From Glycomyces sp. YM15 (GTDB lineage: Bacteria; Actinomycetota; Actinomycetes; Mycobacteriales; Micromonosporaceae): a stretch of DNA of 64,000 nucleotides. Shown piece after piece: positions 9,775 to 18,671 of the stretch (position 1 is the first letter of the stretch; every line of letters starts with the position of its first letter). The stretch is from assembly GCF_016918015.1 (NCBI RefSeq), contig NZ_JAERMK010000009.1, forward strand, positions 1 through 64,000. The letters run 5' to 3'. The notes under the pieces were generated by a model. The model ran no database searches. It was not told the DNA's origin and worked only from the letters and a program-made list of their open reading frames with translations. Made by a program: the position numbers and the translations under genes.

Positions 9775-9837
9775 TACCGTGTCCACCTGGTGGCGAAGCC
9801 CACTGGGGATGTCGGCGGAAACCCGTAAGCTTGTGCG

Positions 9838-10479
9838 ATGGCTGAACTCGACAACCTGGCCGCCCGACTCATCGACGGCCGCATCAACGGCAGCCCCGTC
9901 GAAGACGCGGTGGACCTGGGGCGCATCGAAGCCGCCGTCAGAGAGATCCTGACGGCGATCGGCGACGACCCCGACCGCCCCGGCCTCCAGGAGACCCCCC
10001 GCCGCGTCGCCCGCGCCTACGCCGAACTCTTCGCCGGCCTCCGCGTCGACCCCGCCGAAGTCCTCAAGACCTCCTTCGACGAGAACCACAACGAGCTCGT
10101 GCTCGTGCGCGACATCGACGTGCAGTCCTTCTGCGAGCACCACCTGCTGCCGTTCACCGGCGTCGCCCACGTCGGCTACATCCCCGGCCCGGCCGGGAAG
10201 ATCGTCGGCCTCTCCAAGCTCGCCCGGCTCGTCGAGGTGTACGCGCGCCGCCCGCAGGTGCAGGAGCGGTTCACCAGCCAGATCGCCGACCAGCTGTTCG
10301 CCTCCCTCGAGGCGAGCGGCGTCATCGTCGTCGTCGAATGCGAGCACACCTGCATGTCCATGCGCGGCATCAGGAAGCAGGGGTCGACGACCGTCACGTC
10401 GGCGGTGCGCGGCCTCATGCAGTCCGACGCGCGCACCCGCGCCGAGGCGATGGCGCTCCTGCGCGGCACCACCGGCTGA
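9838..10479 (+). CDS. folE: GTP cyclohydrolase I (FolE1)
   Basis: Catalyses the first committed step of tetrahydrofolate synthesis, GTP to 7,8-dihydroneopterin triphosphate. The 213-residue product contains the zinc ligands C99, H102 (in SFCEHHLLP) and C172 (in [10 protein letters not shown]), and the [12 protein letters not shown] segment typical of the family. In many actinobacteria ftsH-folE is followed by folP, folB and folK. Here folE is followed by a terminator and an unrelated gene, so the rest of the pathway must be encoded elsewhere. Confidence 0.97.
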   Translation: MAELDNLAARLIDGRINGSPVEDAVDLGRIEAAVREILTAIGDDPDRPGLQETPRRVARAYAELFAGLRVDPAEVLKTSFDENHNELVLVRDIDVQSFCEHHLLPFTGVAHVGYIPGPAGKIVGLSKLARLVEVYARRPQVQERFTSQIADQLFASLEASGVIVVVECEHTCMSMRGIRKQGSTTVTSAVRGLMQSDARTRAEAMALLRGTTG

Positions 10480-10505
10480 GACCGCCCGGACCGGGGAACG
10501 CGAAG

Positions 10506-10531
10506 AGGCCGGATGCGGTGGCATCCGGCCT
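10506..10531. terminator. Terminator after folE
   Basis: An 11-bp perfect stem (aggccggatgc / gcatccggcct) with a ggtg loop lies 26 bp after the folE stop, between folE and the converging acidic-repeat gene. Confidence 0.8.
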
Positions 10532-10585
10532 TCGCTATGAGGGCGAGCGAGCCTAGGGGTGTCCAGGCATCGGAACGCTCGGTTG

Positions 10586-11251
10586 TTAGATGACCTGACC
10601 GGTCTGCGACTGGAAGGAGTCGCCCTCCGGCACGGCCTCGGTGTAGGCGGTGTCGAGGAAGCCGTCCTCGTCGGAGTCGACGAGCACGGTGTCGGCGGTG
10701 CCGTCCGCGTTCGAGTCGACCGAGATCTCGTCGACCAGGCCGTCGTTGTTGTAGTCGGTGGCCACGGTGTCGGCGTAGCCGTCGCCGTTCGAGTCGGTGG
10801 CGACCGAGTCGATGTAGCCGTCGGCGTTGGTGTCGACCGAGACCTGGTCGGTGATGCCGTCGCCGTCGGTGTCCGACTCGAAGGTGTCGAGCATGCCGTC
10901 GCCGTCGGTGTCCGAAGCGAAGGACTCGATGGTGCCGTTGCCGTCGGCGTCCACCGACAGCTCGTCGGAGATGCCGTCGCCGTCGTAGTCCACGGCCACG
11001 CCCTCGGCGACGCCGTCGCCGTCGGTGTCGATCATGGTGACGCCGTCGACGGTCATGGTGTCGTCGGCGTAGCCGTCGCCGTCGATGTCGAAGCTCTCGG
11101 TGACCGTGGAGACGGAGGAGTCGTCCTCGGCGTAGAGGTCTTCCTCAGCGGTGTAGTCCTCGGTGGCGGCCTCGTCGGTGTAGGTCTCCTCCTCGGCGGT
11201 GTAGTCCTCTTCGACGGTCTCGTCCACCGCGGCTTCGTCGTACTCGCTCAT
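10586..11251 (-). CDS. Extremely acidic DxDGDG-repeat protein, possible calcium binder, no signal peptide
   Basis: Function unknown. The 221-residue product is dominated by Asp and Glu. An N-terminal Glu/Thr/Tyr-rich stretch (about residues 1-50, with repeated YTAEE blocks) is followed by about ten tandem units of roughly 16 residues. Each unit is centred on a Ca-loop-like core such as DTDGDG, DYDGDG, DSNGDG or DYNNDG and followed by xxDxxSVD/ATD. Such loops are known from thrombospondin type 3, dockerin and EF-hand proteins, where they chelate calcium and are usually exported. I see no signal peptide or membrane helix here, which is odd. It is monocistronic, convergent with folE and divergent from the next gene. 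Confidence 0.7.
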   Translation of the reverse strand: MSEYDEAAVDETVEEDYTAEEETYTDEAATEDYTAEEDLYAEDDSSVSTVTESFDIDGDGYADDTMTVDGVTMIDTDGDGVAEGVAVDYDGDGISDELSVDADGNGTIESFASDTDGDGMLDTFESDTDGDGITDQVSVDTNADGYIDSVATDSNGDGYADTVATDYNNDGLVDEISVDSNADGTADTVLVDSDEDGFLDTAYTEAVPEGDSFQSQTGQVI

Positions 11252-11411
11252 AGCTCTTCCATCCTTAGTCGAGAAGTGTTCCGTGCTTGATGAAGAGAAC
11301 TCTACGATCCCCGCGAGGGCCGTGAATCCCCAGAGTGTGCCAACCCCCTATGCTTTCCTCCGGTCACCCTGGCAACAGCGCGCCACACGAGGTCTGGAGT
11401 TCCCTTTGGGC

Positions 11412-11984
11412 ATGTCCGACAACGCATTCAGCGTTCCCGAGCCGCCTCCGGCGCTGGTCCCGGTGCCCGCGACCAGGGCGTTCGACCTGCACTCCTCGCG
11501 GGTGATCACGGGCGCGGCGGGCTGCGGATGGCAGTTCGACCTGCGCGCCGACGACCCGTTCATGCGCGACGGGATGCTGCTGGTGCCCTTGATATCCGAG
11601 GCGGACTACTACCGGGCGGTGGACGGCGACGGGGACGCGTACGCGAGCCTCGTGCCGGCCGAGGACGTGTACGTGCAGCAGCCCGAACCCGGCACGGGCT
11701 CGCCGCGACCGGGCTACCTGATCGAGCGGTTGTCCGACCCGGACTCGCCGCCGATCCGGCGGCCGTACCCGGCGTCGGACGTGCCGGGGCTGATCGGACG
11801 GCGGGTCTGGTACTGGACGGACGGGATCTACAGGGACGACTTCCGCTGCATCTCAGAGGCATTCGAGATCGACGGGGACTTCTGCGTGCGGGTGGTCGAG
11901 GAGCGGGCGTGGTACCGCTGGCGGCGGACGGGCACGATCCCGAAGGCGCAGGACGCGTTCATCCAGCACTTGTGGACGCATTGA
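11412..11984 (+). CDS. Conserved-looking hypothetical protein, 190 residues
   Basis: I do not recognise a family. The product is soluble, with no signal peptide or membrane segment. It has many Trp, Tyr and Asp residues, including WYRWRR near the C-terminus, and a central segment VGYLIE-like PGYLIERLSDPD that could be part of a beta-rich fold. The start MSDNAFSV was chosen because it begins a compositionally uniform protein; an upstream in-frame ATG at 11283 would add 43 residues that overlap the promoter region of the acidic-repeat gene. It converges with holB, with only 21 bp between stop codons. Confidence 0.6.
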   Translation: MSDNAFSVPEPPPALVPVPATRAFDLHSSRVITGAAGCGWQFDLRADDPFMRDGMLLVPLISEADYYRAVDGDGDAYASLVPAEDVYVQQPEPGTGSPRPGYLIERLSDPDSPPIRRPYPASDVPGLIGRRVWYWTDGIYRDDFRCISEAFEIDGDFCVRVVEERAWYRWRRTGTIPKAQDAFIQHLWTH

Positions 11985-12005
11985 CAAGCCGGGCGCTCCC
12001 GGGCG

Positions 12006-13154
12006 CTAGCTCTGCCAGAGCCTCGTCATCATCGCCTCGACCGCGATGCGCGGGCGGACGTTCGCTTCGATCGCCTTGCGGCACTCCAGGATCGCGTCGA
12101 TCCTGCGCAGCAGCGACTCGGCGCTGAGCTTCGCGGCCGCCGCTCTCGTCGTGTCCGCCATGTCGATGTGGATCGGGTCGACCCGCGCCCCGAAGCCCGC
12201 CGCGAGCGCGTCCCGGTAGAACGCCGCCAGGTCGACGAGCGCCCGGTCGAGCGAGTCGCGCTGCGCCCGCGTGTCACGCGTCTTCTGGCGCCTCTCAAGC
12301 TCTTTCAGGGCCGCCGCCGAGCCGCGCGCCGCCTTCGACGCGCCCTTCCCGGTGCCGCCCTTGCCGAGCGCGGTCTCCAGCGCTTCCTTCTCGGCCGCCG
12401 ACCGCTCGGTGTACACGCCCGACGCCTCGGCTTCGGCCGCCTCGATCAGTTCGACCGCCGCCGTGAAGCACGCCCCGAGGCCGGTCAGGCGGCGCGGGAT
12501 CTGCAGCACGTCATGGCGTTTCGCCCGCGCTTCGGCGTCGGTGGCGAGCCGCCGCGCCCGGCCGACGTGCCCTTGCGCCGCAGCGGCATAGAGTTCGGCC
12601 TCTCGCCGTGGCAGGCCGTCGCGGTGCACGAGCAGGTCACTGATCGCCCCGGCGGGCGGCTGCCGCAGGCCCATGACGCGGCAGCGGGAGCGGATCGTCA
12701 CGGAGATCTCGGCCGGGTTCGTGGACGGCGCGCACAGCAGGAACACGGTCCGCTCCGGCGGTTCCTCGACGGCTTTCAGCAGCGCGTTCGCGGCCGCCTC
12801 GGTCAAGCGGTCGGCGTCCTCGACGATGAGGATCTGCCAGCGCCCCGCCGTGGGGGCGCGGCTGGCCTCGAGGATGAGGCGGCGCACTTGGTCGACGCCG
12901 AGCGTCAGGCCTTCGGGGATGACCCGGGTGACGTCGGCGTGGGTGCCGCCGAGCACGGTGCGGCAGGTGTGGCACTCGCCGCATCCGCCTGCGTCGCATT
13001 GGAGTGCGGCGGCGAAGGCGACGGCGGCGGTGGAGCGGCCGGAGCCGGGCGGGCCGGTGAAGAGCCAGGCGTGGGTCATGCCGAGGCCGCCCGCGGCCTC
13101 GGCGAGGACCCGCTGGGCCTCGTCCTGCCCGACGAGCTCGTCGAAAACGCTCAC
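12006..13154 (-). CDS. holB: DNA polymerase III subunit delta' (clamp loader)
   Basis: Clamp-loader subunit of the replicative polymerase. The 382-residue product starts VFDELVGQDEAQ and has a AAA+ fold with GPPGSGRST in place of a canonical Walker A: the invariant Lys is Arg, and delta' subunits are generally not active ATPases. A Cys4 zinc module follows (C-x4-C-x2-C-x2-C in DAGGCGECHTC), then LIVEDADRLTEAAANALLKAVEEPP and an SRC-like arginine-finger segment TIRSRC. The GTG start overlaps the tmk stop by 4 bp, so the two are coupled. The Ala/Lys-rich insert near residue 270 looks like a linker. Confidence 0.93.
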   Translation of the reverse strand: MSVFDELVGQDEAQRVLAEAAGGLGMTHAWLFTGPPGSGRSTAAVAFAAALQCDAGGCGECHTCRTVLGGTHADVTRVIPEGLTLGVDQVRRLILEASRAPTAGRWQILIVEDADRLTEAAANALLKAVEEPPERTVFLLCAPSTNPAEISVTIRSRCRVMGLRQPPAGAISDLLVHRDGLPRREAELYAAAAQGHVGRARRLATDAEARAKRHDVLQIPRRLTGLGACFTAAVELIEAAEAEASGVYTERSAAEKEALETALGKGGTGKGASKAARGSAAALKELERRQKTRDTRAQRDSLDRALVDLAAFYRDALAAGFGARVDPIHIDMADTTRAAAAKLSAESLLRRIDAILECRKAIEANVRPRIAVEAMMTRLWQS

Positions 13155-15331
13155 GGCCGTCCGGCCTCCTCGGCGACGGTGTCCCAGCCGTAGTCCTTGG
13201 CGGCGGTGGTCGAGTCGGTGGGGTCGTCGCCGTTGCCGGTGGCGTCCTTGGCGCTGTCGAGGCCGGGCCAGCCGGTTTCGGTGCGGGCGGTCTGGGCGCG
13301 GATGTCGAGGCGTTCGGCGACGGTGTCGCGCACGGTGGCGGCGATCTCGTCGGGGGTGCCGCCCGCTTCGATGACGAGGTACCGGCGGGGTTCGGCGGCG
13401 GCGAGCTGGAGGAACGTCTCGCGGACCCTCTCGTGGTAGTCGAGCTGCTCCTGTTCGAGCCGGTCGCCGGCGCCGCCGGCTTTGGCGCGGTGGAGGCCGT
13501 TGACGGGGTCGACGTCGAGGAGGACGGTGAGGTCGGGTTTGAGTCCGCCGGTGGCCCAGGCGGAGACCCAGGCGATCTCGTCTTTGCCGAGGGCGCGTCC
13601 GGAGCCCTGGTAGGCGATGGAGGAGTCGATGTAGCGGTCGGAGACGACGACGGCGCCGCGTTCGAGGGCGGGGCGGATGACCTTGTCGACGTGCTGGGCG
13701 CGGTCGGCGGCGAAGAGGAGCGCTTCGGCGCGGGGTGCGGGTGCGGAGTCGCCGCCACGGTCTTGGGAGGGAGCGTCGAGGACGAGGGAGCGGATGCGCG
13801 CGCCGATGTCGGTGGCGCCCGGTTCGCGGGTGAGGACGGCTTCGTAGCCGCGGAGTTTCAGCCAGGCGGCGAGTTTCACGGCCTGCGTGGATTTCCCGGC
13901 GCCTTCGCCGCCTTCGAAGACGACGAAGAAGCCGTTGCCCGCGACCGGGTCGGGGGCGGTGAGCGGGCGGCCGCGCAGGGAGGACCAGAGGTCGGCGAAG
14001 ACGGGGACGCCGGGCTTGTCGTCCATGGATCGGAAGGCGGTGACGCCGAGCCAGGCGACGAGGGCGGCGGCGACGAACAGGAGGATGCGGCTCATCGAGA
14101 TCTGGATCTCGGTGAAGCCGAGGTCCAGTTGCCGGGCGGCCTGCCAGCCCGCGAGGGGCGCGGCGACGGTCATCGAGACCATGAGGATGACGCGGGCGGA
14201 GACGGCGATGAACGCGAACATGCGGCCGCGGATCTCGTCTTCGGTCTCGCGTTGGAGGAGGGTGATCCCGGCGAGGAAGGCCATGCCGGCGCCGAGGCCG
14301 ATGACGACGGACCCGATGAGGGAGAACACGATGTGCGGGGCGACGGCGTCGAGTGCGAGGCCGCTGCCCGCGAGGACGATGCTCATGCCGAACCAGCGCA
14401 GGCGCGAGAGCTCGCCGATGAGTTTGGGGCCGAAGGCGATGCCGCAGCCGAGGCCGAGGAAGAGGAACACGGCGAGGGTGTAGAACGCGGCTTCGCCCGC
14501 GTCGAGCGTGGTGGCGTAGACGGTGCCGACGCCGATGAGGATGCCGGCGCCGCTGAACGCGCCGAGCATGCCGACGATGAGGCCGCGGACGCGCTCGGAG
14601 GTGCGCAGGTAGGACCAGCCTTCGACGAAGTCGTGCCAGACGCTGGAGGTCTTGGCGGCGGCCCGGCCGATGCGGCCGGAGATCTGCGGGATGAAGAAGT
14701 AGACGGTGACGGCGAGGATCGCGAACATCGCGGCGGTGAGGTAGAGCGCGATGACCATCGGTTCGGCCCAGGTGCCGAGGTTCGACCAGACCGCGGAGCC
14801 GCGTTCGAGGACGGCGAGGACGGCGAAGGCGAGGGGCGGGGCGATGCCGTAGGTGGTGGCGAGGCTGAGCTGGTTGGCGGCCTCGTACTTCTCGGGCGGG
14901 AGCAGGTTGGGGACGGCCGCTTCCTTGGCGGGCGACCAGATGAGGACCGCGCCTTCGATGCAGAGCTGGGCGATGGCGAGCCAGGCGACGGTGACGGCGG
15001 TGTTGTCGGTGATGAGGTAGACCGTCGGGACGGAGGCGATGAGGAGGAAGCGGGCGGTGTCGCAGGCGGCCATGGTCTTGCGCCGGTCGAAGCGGTCGGC
15101 GAAGACGCCGGCGACGGGGCCGAGCACCAGGGAGGGCAGGAGTCGCAGCACGATGGTGGCCGAGAAGGCCGCGCCCTTGGCCGCGGGGTCGTCGAACAGG
15201 GACTGGGCGAAACCGGCGGTGGCGAAGATGGCCAGCCAGTCGCCGAAGGAGGCCAGTCCGAGGACGGTCCACAGGCGTCTGAACGGGCGGATCCGCAGCA
15301 CCGTCTGGATGTCGCCAAGGGTGTTCGCCAT
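13151..15331 (-). CDS. tmk: MFS transporter - thymidylate kinase fusion
   Basis: Two-domain protein of 726 residues. Residues 1 to about 420 form a 12-helix major-facilitator module (start MANTLGDIQTVLRIRPF; loop motif DRFDRRKT), resembling the MFS_3 type. From about residue 460 a complete dTMP kinase follows: P-loop FEGGEGAGKST, the TREPGATDIG motif, DRYIDSSIAYQGSGR and the LDVDP segment. The kinase makes dTDP for DNA synthesis; the transporter substrate is unknown. This fusion is known from Streptomyces and relatives. A clear GAGGAG ribosome site precedes the ATG. A roughly 50-residue acidic/Thr-rich tail follows the kinase. Coupled to holB. Confidence 0.92.
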   Translation of the reverse strand: MANTLGDIQTVLRIRPFRRLWTVLGLASFGDWLAIFATAGFAQSLFDDPAAKGAAFSATIVLRLLPSLVLGPVAGVFADRFDRRKTMAACDTARFLLIASVPTVYLITDNTAVTVAWLAIAQLCIEGAVLIWSPAKEAAVPNLLPPEKYEAANQLSLATTYGIAPPLAFAVLAVLERGSAVWSNLGTWAEPMVIALYLTAAMFAILAVTVYFFIPQISGRIGRAAAKTSSVWHDFVEGWSYLRTSERVRGLIVGMLGAFSGAGILIGVGTVYATTLDAGEAAFYTLAVFLFLGLGCGIAFGPKLIGELSRLRWFGMSIVLAGSGLALDAVAPHIVFSLIGSVVIGLGAGMAFLAGITLLQRETEDEIRGRMFAFIAVSARVILMVSMTVAAPLAGWQAARQLDLGFTEIQISMSRILLFVAAALVAWLGVTAFRSMDDKPGVPVFADLWSSLRGRPLTAPDPVAGNGFFVVFEGGEGAGKSTQAVKLAAWLKLRGYEAVLTREPGATDIGARIRSLVLDAPSQDRGGDSAPAPRAEALLFAADRAQHVDKVIRPALERGAVVVSDRYIDSSIAYQGSGRALGKDEIAWVSAWATGGLKPDLTVLLDVDPVNGLHRAKAGGAGDRLEQEQLDYHERVRETFLQLAAAEPRRYLVIEAGGTPDEIAATVRDTVAERLDIRAQTARTETGWPGLDSAKDATGNGDDPTDSTTAAKDYGWDTVAEEAGRP

Positions 15332-15351
15332 GCTGCTCCTCGAAAGTCAGA

Positions 15352-15395
15352 GACCGCACCGGGTCGACTACGAGACTAGTCGGCCCGGTGCGGTC
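15352..15395 (-). terminator. 19-bp near-perfect hairpin upstream of the MFS-tmk ribosome site
   Basis: Arms gaccgcaccgggtcgacta and tagtcggcccggtgcggtc pair over 19 bp with a single G-U position and a 6-base loop. It lies downstream of the TetR gene stop (15437) and ends 20 bp before the MFS-tmk start. It may terminate the TetR transcript, or act as an attenuator or operator for MFS-tmk-holB. Confidence 0.6.
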
Positions 15396-15436
15396 GCATG
15401 CCCCGGCGCGGTCGTTTGAGTGGCCTGGGACCCCTC

Positions 15437-16108
15437 TTACGGCAGGCGGCGGCCGAGGTAGTCGCAGACGACGTCGGCGGCTTCGGCGATCGACGCGGAG
15501 CAGCCTTCCGGGTCGCGGCGGAACGCGAGGCGGACCAGGGCCTGCCCGGTCTCGACGGCGACGGTGACGGTCTTGTTGAGCTCGTCGTCGCCGCCGATGC
15601 CGAAGCGCTGGGCGAGCCCGGCGAGGATCTGGTCGGCGATCACGTCGCCGCCGGTGGTGACGGCGTCGGCCCGGCCCGGGTCGATGGCGTCGGCCAGGTG
15701 GAGCACGCGGAAGCCGGGCGCGGTCCGGTACATCTGCACGTACTCGTCGATCGCGGCTTCGACCCCGCCGCGCCAGTCGGCGGGCGGCTCGGCGTCGAAG
15801 CGGGCGGCGAGGCGCTCGAAGTACAGGTCGATGTAGCGCTGGCTGAGCGCTTCGGCGAGCGAGCGCTTGTCCCCGAAGAACTGGTAGACCGAGCCGATGG
15901 CGACGTCGGCGCGCTGGGCGATGGCGGTGGTCGAGAGCCGGTCGTAGCCGACCTCTTCGATCAGGTCCGCGGCGGCGTCGAGCATCCGGCGCACGCGCGC
16001 GGCCGAACGCTCCTGGACGGGCAGGCGCCGCAGTGAATGCGTGGCACCGAACTTGGACACCGGTGACATCGTGGGCTGCCTTGCGGCCGGCACGGTAGCA
16101 GTGCTCAT
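15437..16108 (-). CDS. TetR family transcriptional regulator
   Basis: One-component repressor with an N-terminal helix-turn-helix. The 223-residue product has the HTH at about residues 40-85 (AADLIEEVGYDRLSTTAIAQRADVAIG read in pieces: RLSTTAIAQ, ADVAIGSVYQFFGDK), a good TetR signature, and a helical C-terminal ligand domain that I cannot assign. The ATG at 16108 follows a GGGGGGAG ribosome site; an upstream in-frame ATG at 16135 has none. It lies on the same strand as MFS-tmk, so it may regulate that transporter. In several actinobacteria topA occupies the position upstream of tmk. Confidence 0.88.
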   Translation of the reverse strand: MSTATVPAARQPTMSPVSKFGATHSLRRLPVQERSAARVRRMLDAAADLIEEVGYDRLSTTAIAQRADVAIGSVYQFFGDKRSLAEALSQRYIDLYFERLAARFDAEPPADWRGGVEAAIDEYVQMYRTAPGFRVLHLADAIDPGRADAVTTGGDVIADQILAGLAQRFGIGGDDELNKTVTVAVETGQALVRLAFRRDPEGCSASIAEAADVVCDYLGRRLP

Positions 16109-16444
16109 GGTGTTGTCTCCCCCCTGTGATGACAAGTCTCCCCATCATGGACGACTTGCCCGGATTTGAGGCTCATTCCCGGCCGTGTCGCGAGGGAAAT
16201 TCCAACTTCACCCCTGCTGGTGCGATCAGGCGGTCTCGACCGTCATGTCGCGAAACGGCTTGACGAAATGCGGAGTTCATCACTCTCACGGTTGCGGCGG
16301 TTGTGCATGAACACCCGGACACGGAAGGATTGCGAGGGTTTTGCGCGTTGCTTCAGGGGACGAGCAGGGCCGATTCACGGCTCGCGAGCGTCGCCAAGAG
16401 TGGCGAGCGGGCTTTCACCGGGCCCCGTGGGAGAGGACGACCAC
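16109..16444. other. 336-bp intergenic region between TetR gene and mshA
   Basis: Contains the divergent promoters of the TetR gene and mshA. I see no credible small gene, tRNA or strong hairpin. A TTGACG hexamer near 16260 could be a -35 element for mshA, but no matching -10 stands out. Any operator for the TetR protein would be expected here; I could not find a convincing palindrome. Confidence 0.5.
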
Positions 16445-17743
16445 ATGCAGCAGCGGCGTACGCCGGCCTTCAGGGCACGATGCCGAAAGCAGAACGTCCG
16501 TCGCGTGGCGATGGTCTCGGTGCACACCTCGCCGCTCGCGCAGCCCGGCACGGGCGACGCGGGCGGCATGAACGTCTACGTCCTCAACACCGCCCGCGAA
16601 CTCGCCCGCTCCGGCGTCGAAGTCGAGGTCTTCACCCGCGCCACCAGCTCCGAGGAGCCCCCCACCGTCGAAGCCGCCCCCGGCGTCCTCGTCCACCACC
16701 TGCCCGCCGGGCCCTTCGAGGGCCTGTCGAAGAACGACCTCCCGACGCAGCTGTGCGCGTTCACCGGCGGCCTCCTCCGCGCCGAGGCCCGCAACCGGCC
16801 CGGGCACTACGACCTCATCCACGCCCACTACTGGCTCTCCGGCCAGGCCGCGTGGGTCGCCGCCGACCGGTGGGGCGTGCCGCTCGTCCAGACCTTCCAC
16901 ACCCTCGCCAAGGTGAAGAACGCGCAACTCGCCGAAGGCGACTCGCCCGAGCCGATCGGCCGCGTCGTCGGCGAGGAGCAGATCACCACCGAAGCGGACC
17001 TCCTCATCGCCAACACGGCCGCCGAAGCCGCAGAGCTGCACCGCTACTACGGCGCCGACGAGCGCCGCGTCGAGGTCATCCACCCCGGCGTCGACCTCGG
17101 CGTCTTCCGACCCGGCGACCGGTACGAGGCCCGCCGGGCGCTCGGCCTGCCGCAGGACGCCCTCGTCGTCGCGTTCGTCGGCCGCATCCAGCCCGCTAAG
17201 GCCCCCGACGTGCTGCTGCGCGGCCTCGCGCGGCTGCGGGAGACCGATCCGCCGCTCGCCGAGCGCATCGTCCCGGTCTTCGTCGGCGGGCCCTCCAACA
17301 CCGACCTGTACTGGCTCCCCAAACTCGCCGGGGAACTCGGCCTCGCCGACCGGGTCCAATGGCGCACCCCGCGCTCGGGCGAGGCGCTCGCCCAGGTCTA
17401 CCGGGCCGCCGACGCCGTCGCCGTGCCCAGCTACAACGAATCGTTCGGCCTCGTCGCCCTCGAGGCCCAAGCCGCGGGCACCCCGGTCCTCGCGGCCCGG
17501 GTGGGCGGCCTGACCACCGCCGTCAGCGAGGACGCCTCCGGGCTCCTCGTCGACTCCCACTCCTCCGACGACTGGGCCGACGCGCTCGGCCGCCTCATGG
17601 GCGACGGCGCCCTGCGCGAACGCCTCGCCGCCGGCGCCCGCGCCCACGCCGCGCGCTTCTCCTGGCAGTCCACCGCCGAAGGGCTCAGCGGCGCCTACCG
17701 GCGCGCGCTCCTCGCCCGCTCCCAGGCGATCACCGTCAAGTGA
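16445..17743 (+). CDS. mshA: D-inositol-3-phosphate glycosyltransferase (mycothiol synthesis)
   Basis: Transfers GlcNAc from UDP-GlcNAc to 1D-myo-inositol-3-phosphate, the first step of mycothiol synthesis in the cytosol. The 432-residue GT-B/GT4 product has the N-terminal S-V-H-T-S-P-L and GGMNVYVLN segments of MshA, the HAHYWLSG motif, a family-typical [12 protein letters not shown], and the C-terminal E-x7-E motif in [20 protein letters not shown]. The ATG at 16445 follows GGAGAGGA; the reading frame is open further upstream, but without a better start. It heads the mshA - YbjN - gpmA - senX3 - regX3 order shared with mycobacteria. Confidence 0.95.
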   Translation: MQQRRTPAFRARCRKQNVRRVAMVSVHTSPLAQPGTGDAGGMNVYVLNTARELARSGVEVEVFTRATSSEEPPTVEAAPGVLVHHLPAGPFEGLSKNDLPTQLCAFTGGLLRAEARNRPGHYDLIHAHYWLSGQAAWVAADRWGVPLVQTFHTLAKVKNAQLAEGDSPEPIGRVVGEEQITTEADLLIANTAAEAAELHRYYGADERRVEVIHPGVDLGVFRPGDRYEARRALGLPQDALVVAFVGRIQPAKAPDVLLRGLARLRETDPPLAERIVPVFVGGPSNTDLYWLPKLAGELGLADRVQWRTPRSGEALAQVYRAADAVAVPSYNESFGLVALEAQAAGTPVLAARVGGLTTAVSEDASGLLVDSHSSDDWADALGRLMGDGALRERLAAGARAHAARFSWQSTAEGLSGAYRRALLARSQAITVK

Positions 17744-17801
17744 CCTCCGGATGCATCCGGAGGTTCGCCGCTCAAGGCTCATCCCCTGGAAGCTCACACC
17801 G

Positions 17802-18150
17802 TCAGATGTAGACGGTCCGGATCGAAACCGCCCGGGCGCTGACGACCCGTGACAGGCACCGGTCGTCGAACGCCTGCGCCGCAACGGGTTTGAAGGCAAC
17901 CGGCTTCGACATCGCCTTCGCCGCGCGTGCCCGCGCAGCAGACCGGCCTTGCGTTGGGCATCGACGACCGCGGAGGCGTCACGGACTTCCTTGACCGCGT
18001 GTCGTGCCGGCTGCGAGCCAATCCCGGCCGCCTTCGCCTCGGCGTACACCCGGCCCCGCAGCGGCGTATTCGCTCGACCTGCCCGGTGGCACCGTCCCGA
18101 TGCGCGAACGCGACCTGTGCGATTCGGTTCACCGCCCCGATCTCCACCAG
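17802..18150 (-). pseudogene. Decayed TnpB (IS200/IS605-type OrfB) remnant
   Basis: No intact gene. Read on the minus strand, three successive frames give pieces matching the middle of actinomycete TnpB. The first is EIGAVNRIAQVAFAHRDGAT. The second is YAEAKAAGIGSQPARH followed by KEVRDASAVVDAQRKAGLLRG. The third is SKPVAFKPVAAQAFDDRCLS, ending in SARAVSIRTVYI and a stop at 17802. TnpB proteins have the corresponding order SQ-A-x-x-V-KKV-D-AY, R-AG, SKPV-F-P-AAQ-FDDRCLSW, TVSIWT. At least two frameshifts separate the pieces, and the N-terminal part and the RuvC catalytic half are missing. It sits between mshA and the YbjN gene and overlaps the promoter region of the latter. Confidence 0.75.
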
Positions 18151-18191
18151 GCATGAAGAGCCTGGGTCCCTTCGGTGGATACCCTGAACCG

Positions 18192-18668
18192 GTGATCGAG
18201 CAACTCACCGCGGCCCTTGACGAGATCGGCGCCGACTACCGGCAGGACGGCCCCCGCTCGGCGGTCGTCACGCTCCCCGGCCGGCGCAAGCTCGCGATCG
18301 CGTGCGTCCTGGTCGTCGAGGACCATGCCCTGCGCGTGGAGGCGTTCGTGGCGCGCAGGCCCGAGGAGGACCGGGAGTCGGTCTGGGCAGAGCTCTTGCG
18401 CCGCAACGGGAAGCTGTACGCGGTGGCGTTCGCGACCGACGAGAACGAGGACATCCACCTCGTCGGCCGCCTCCCGCACGCCTCGATCGACGCGGAGGAG
18501 CTCGACCGCGTCCTCGGCCAGGTCCTCGAAGCGGCCGACGAGAGCTTCAACATGATCCTCGAACTGGGTTTCAGGACCTCCATCGAAGCGGAATGGGCCT
18601 GGCGCCTCGCCCACGGCGAGTCCACGAAGAACCTCGAGGCGTTCGAGCACCTCCGCCCGCGCGACTGA
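18192..18668 (+). CDS. YbjN domain-containing protein (Rv0487-like)
   Basis: Small cytosolic protein with a YbjN (sensory transduction regulator, type III secretion chaperone-like) fold; molecular role unknown. The product of 158 residues has the family pattern VVTLPGRRKLAI, VVEDHALRVEAFVARRP, LLRRNGKLYAVAFA and DIHLVGRLPH. In mycobacteria the homologue lies between mshA and gpm1, exactly as here. A GTG at 18192 gives a family-like N-terminus; an in-frame ATG at 18153 would add 13 residues lying in TnpB-derived sequence, so I prefer the GTG. It converges with the lipoprotein gene, 3 bp apart. Confidence 0.85.
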   Translation: MIEQLTAALDEIGADYRQDGPRSAVVTLPGRRKLAIACVLVVEDHALRVEAFVARRPEEDRESVWAELLRRNGKLYAVAFATDENEDIHLVGRLPHASIDAEELDRVLGQVLEAADESFNMILELGFRTSIEAEWAWRLAHGESTKNLEAFEHLRPRD

Positions 18669-18671
18669 GGA

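Noticed and set aside
12006..16148. A 1380-codon open frame on the minus strand spanning holB, MFS-tmk and the TetR gene
   Set aside because: Only its first-frame portion over 12006-13154 is the real holB; the rest is Arg/Pro-rich shadow translation of the genes in other frames, a usual effect of high GC.
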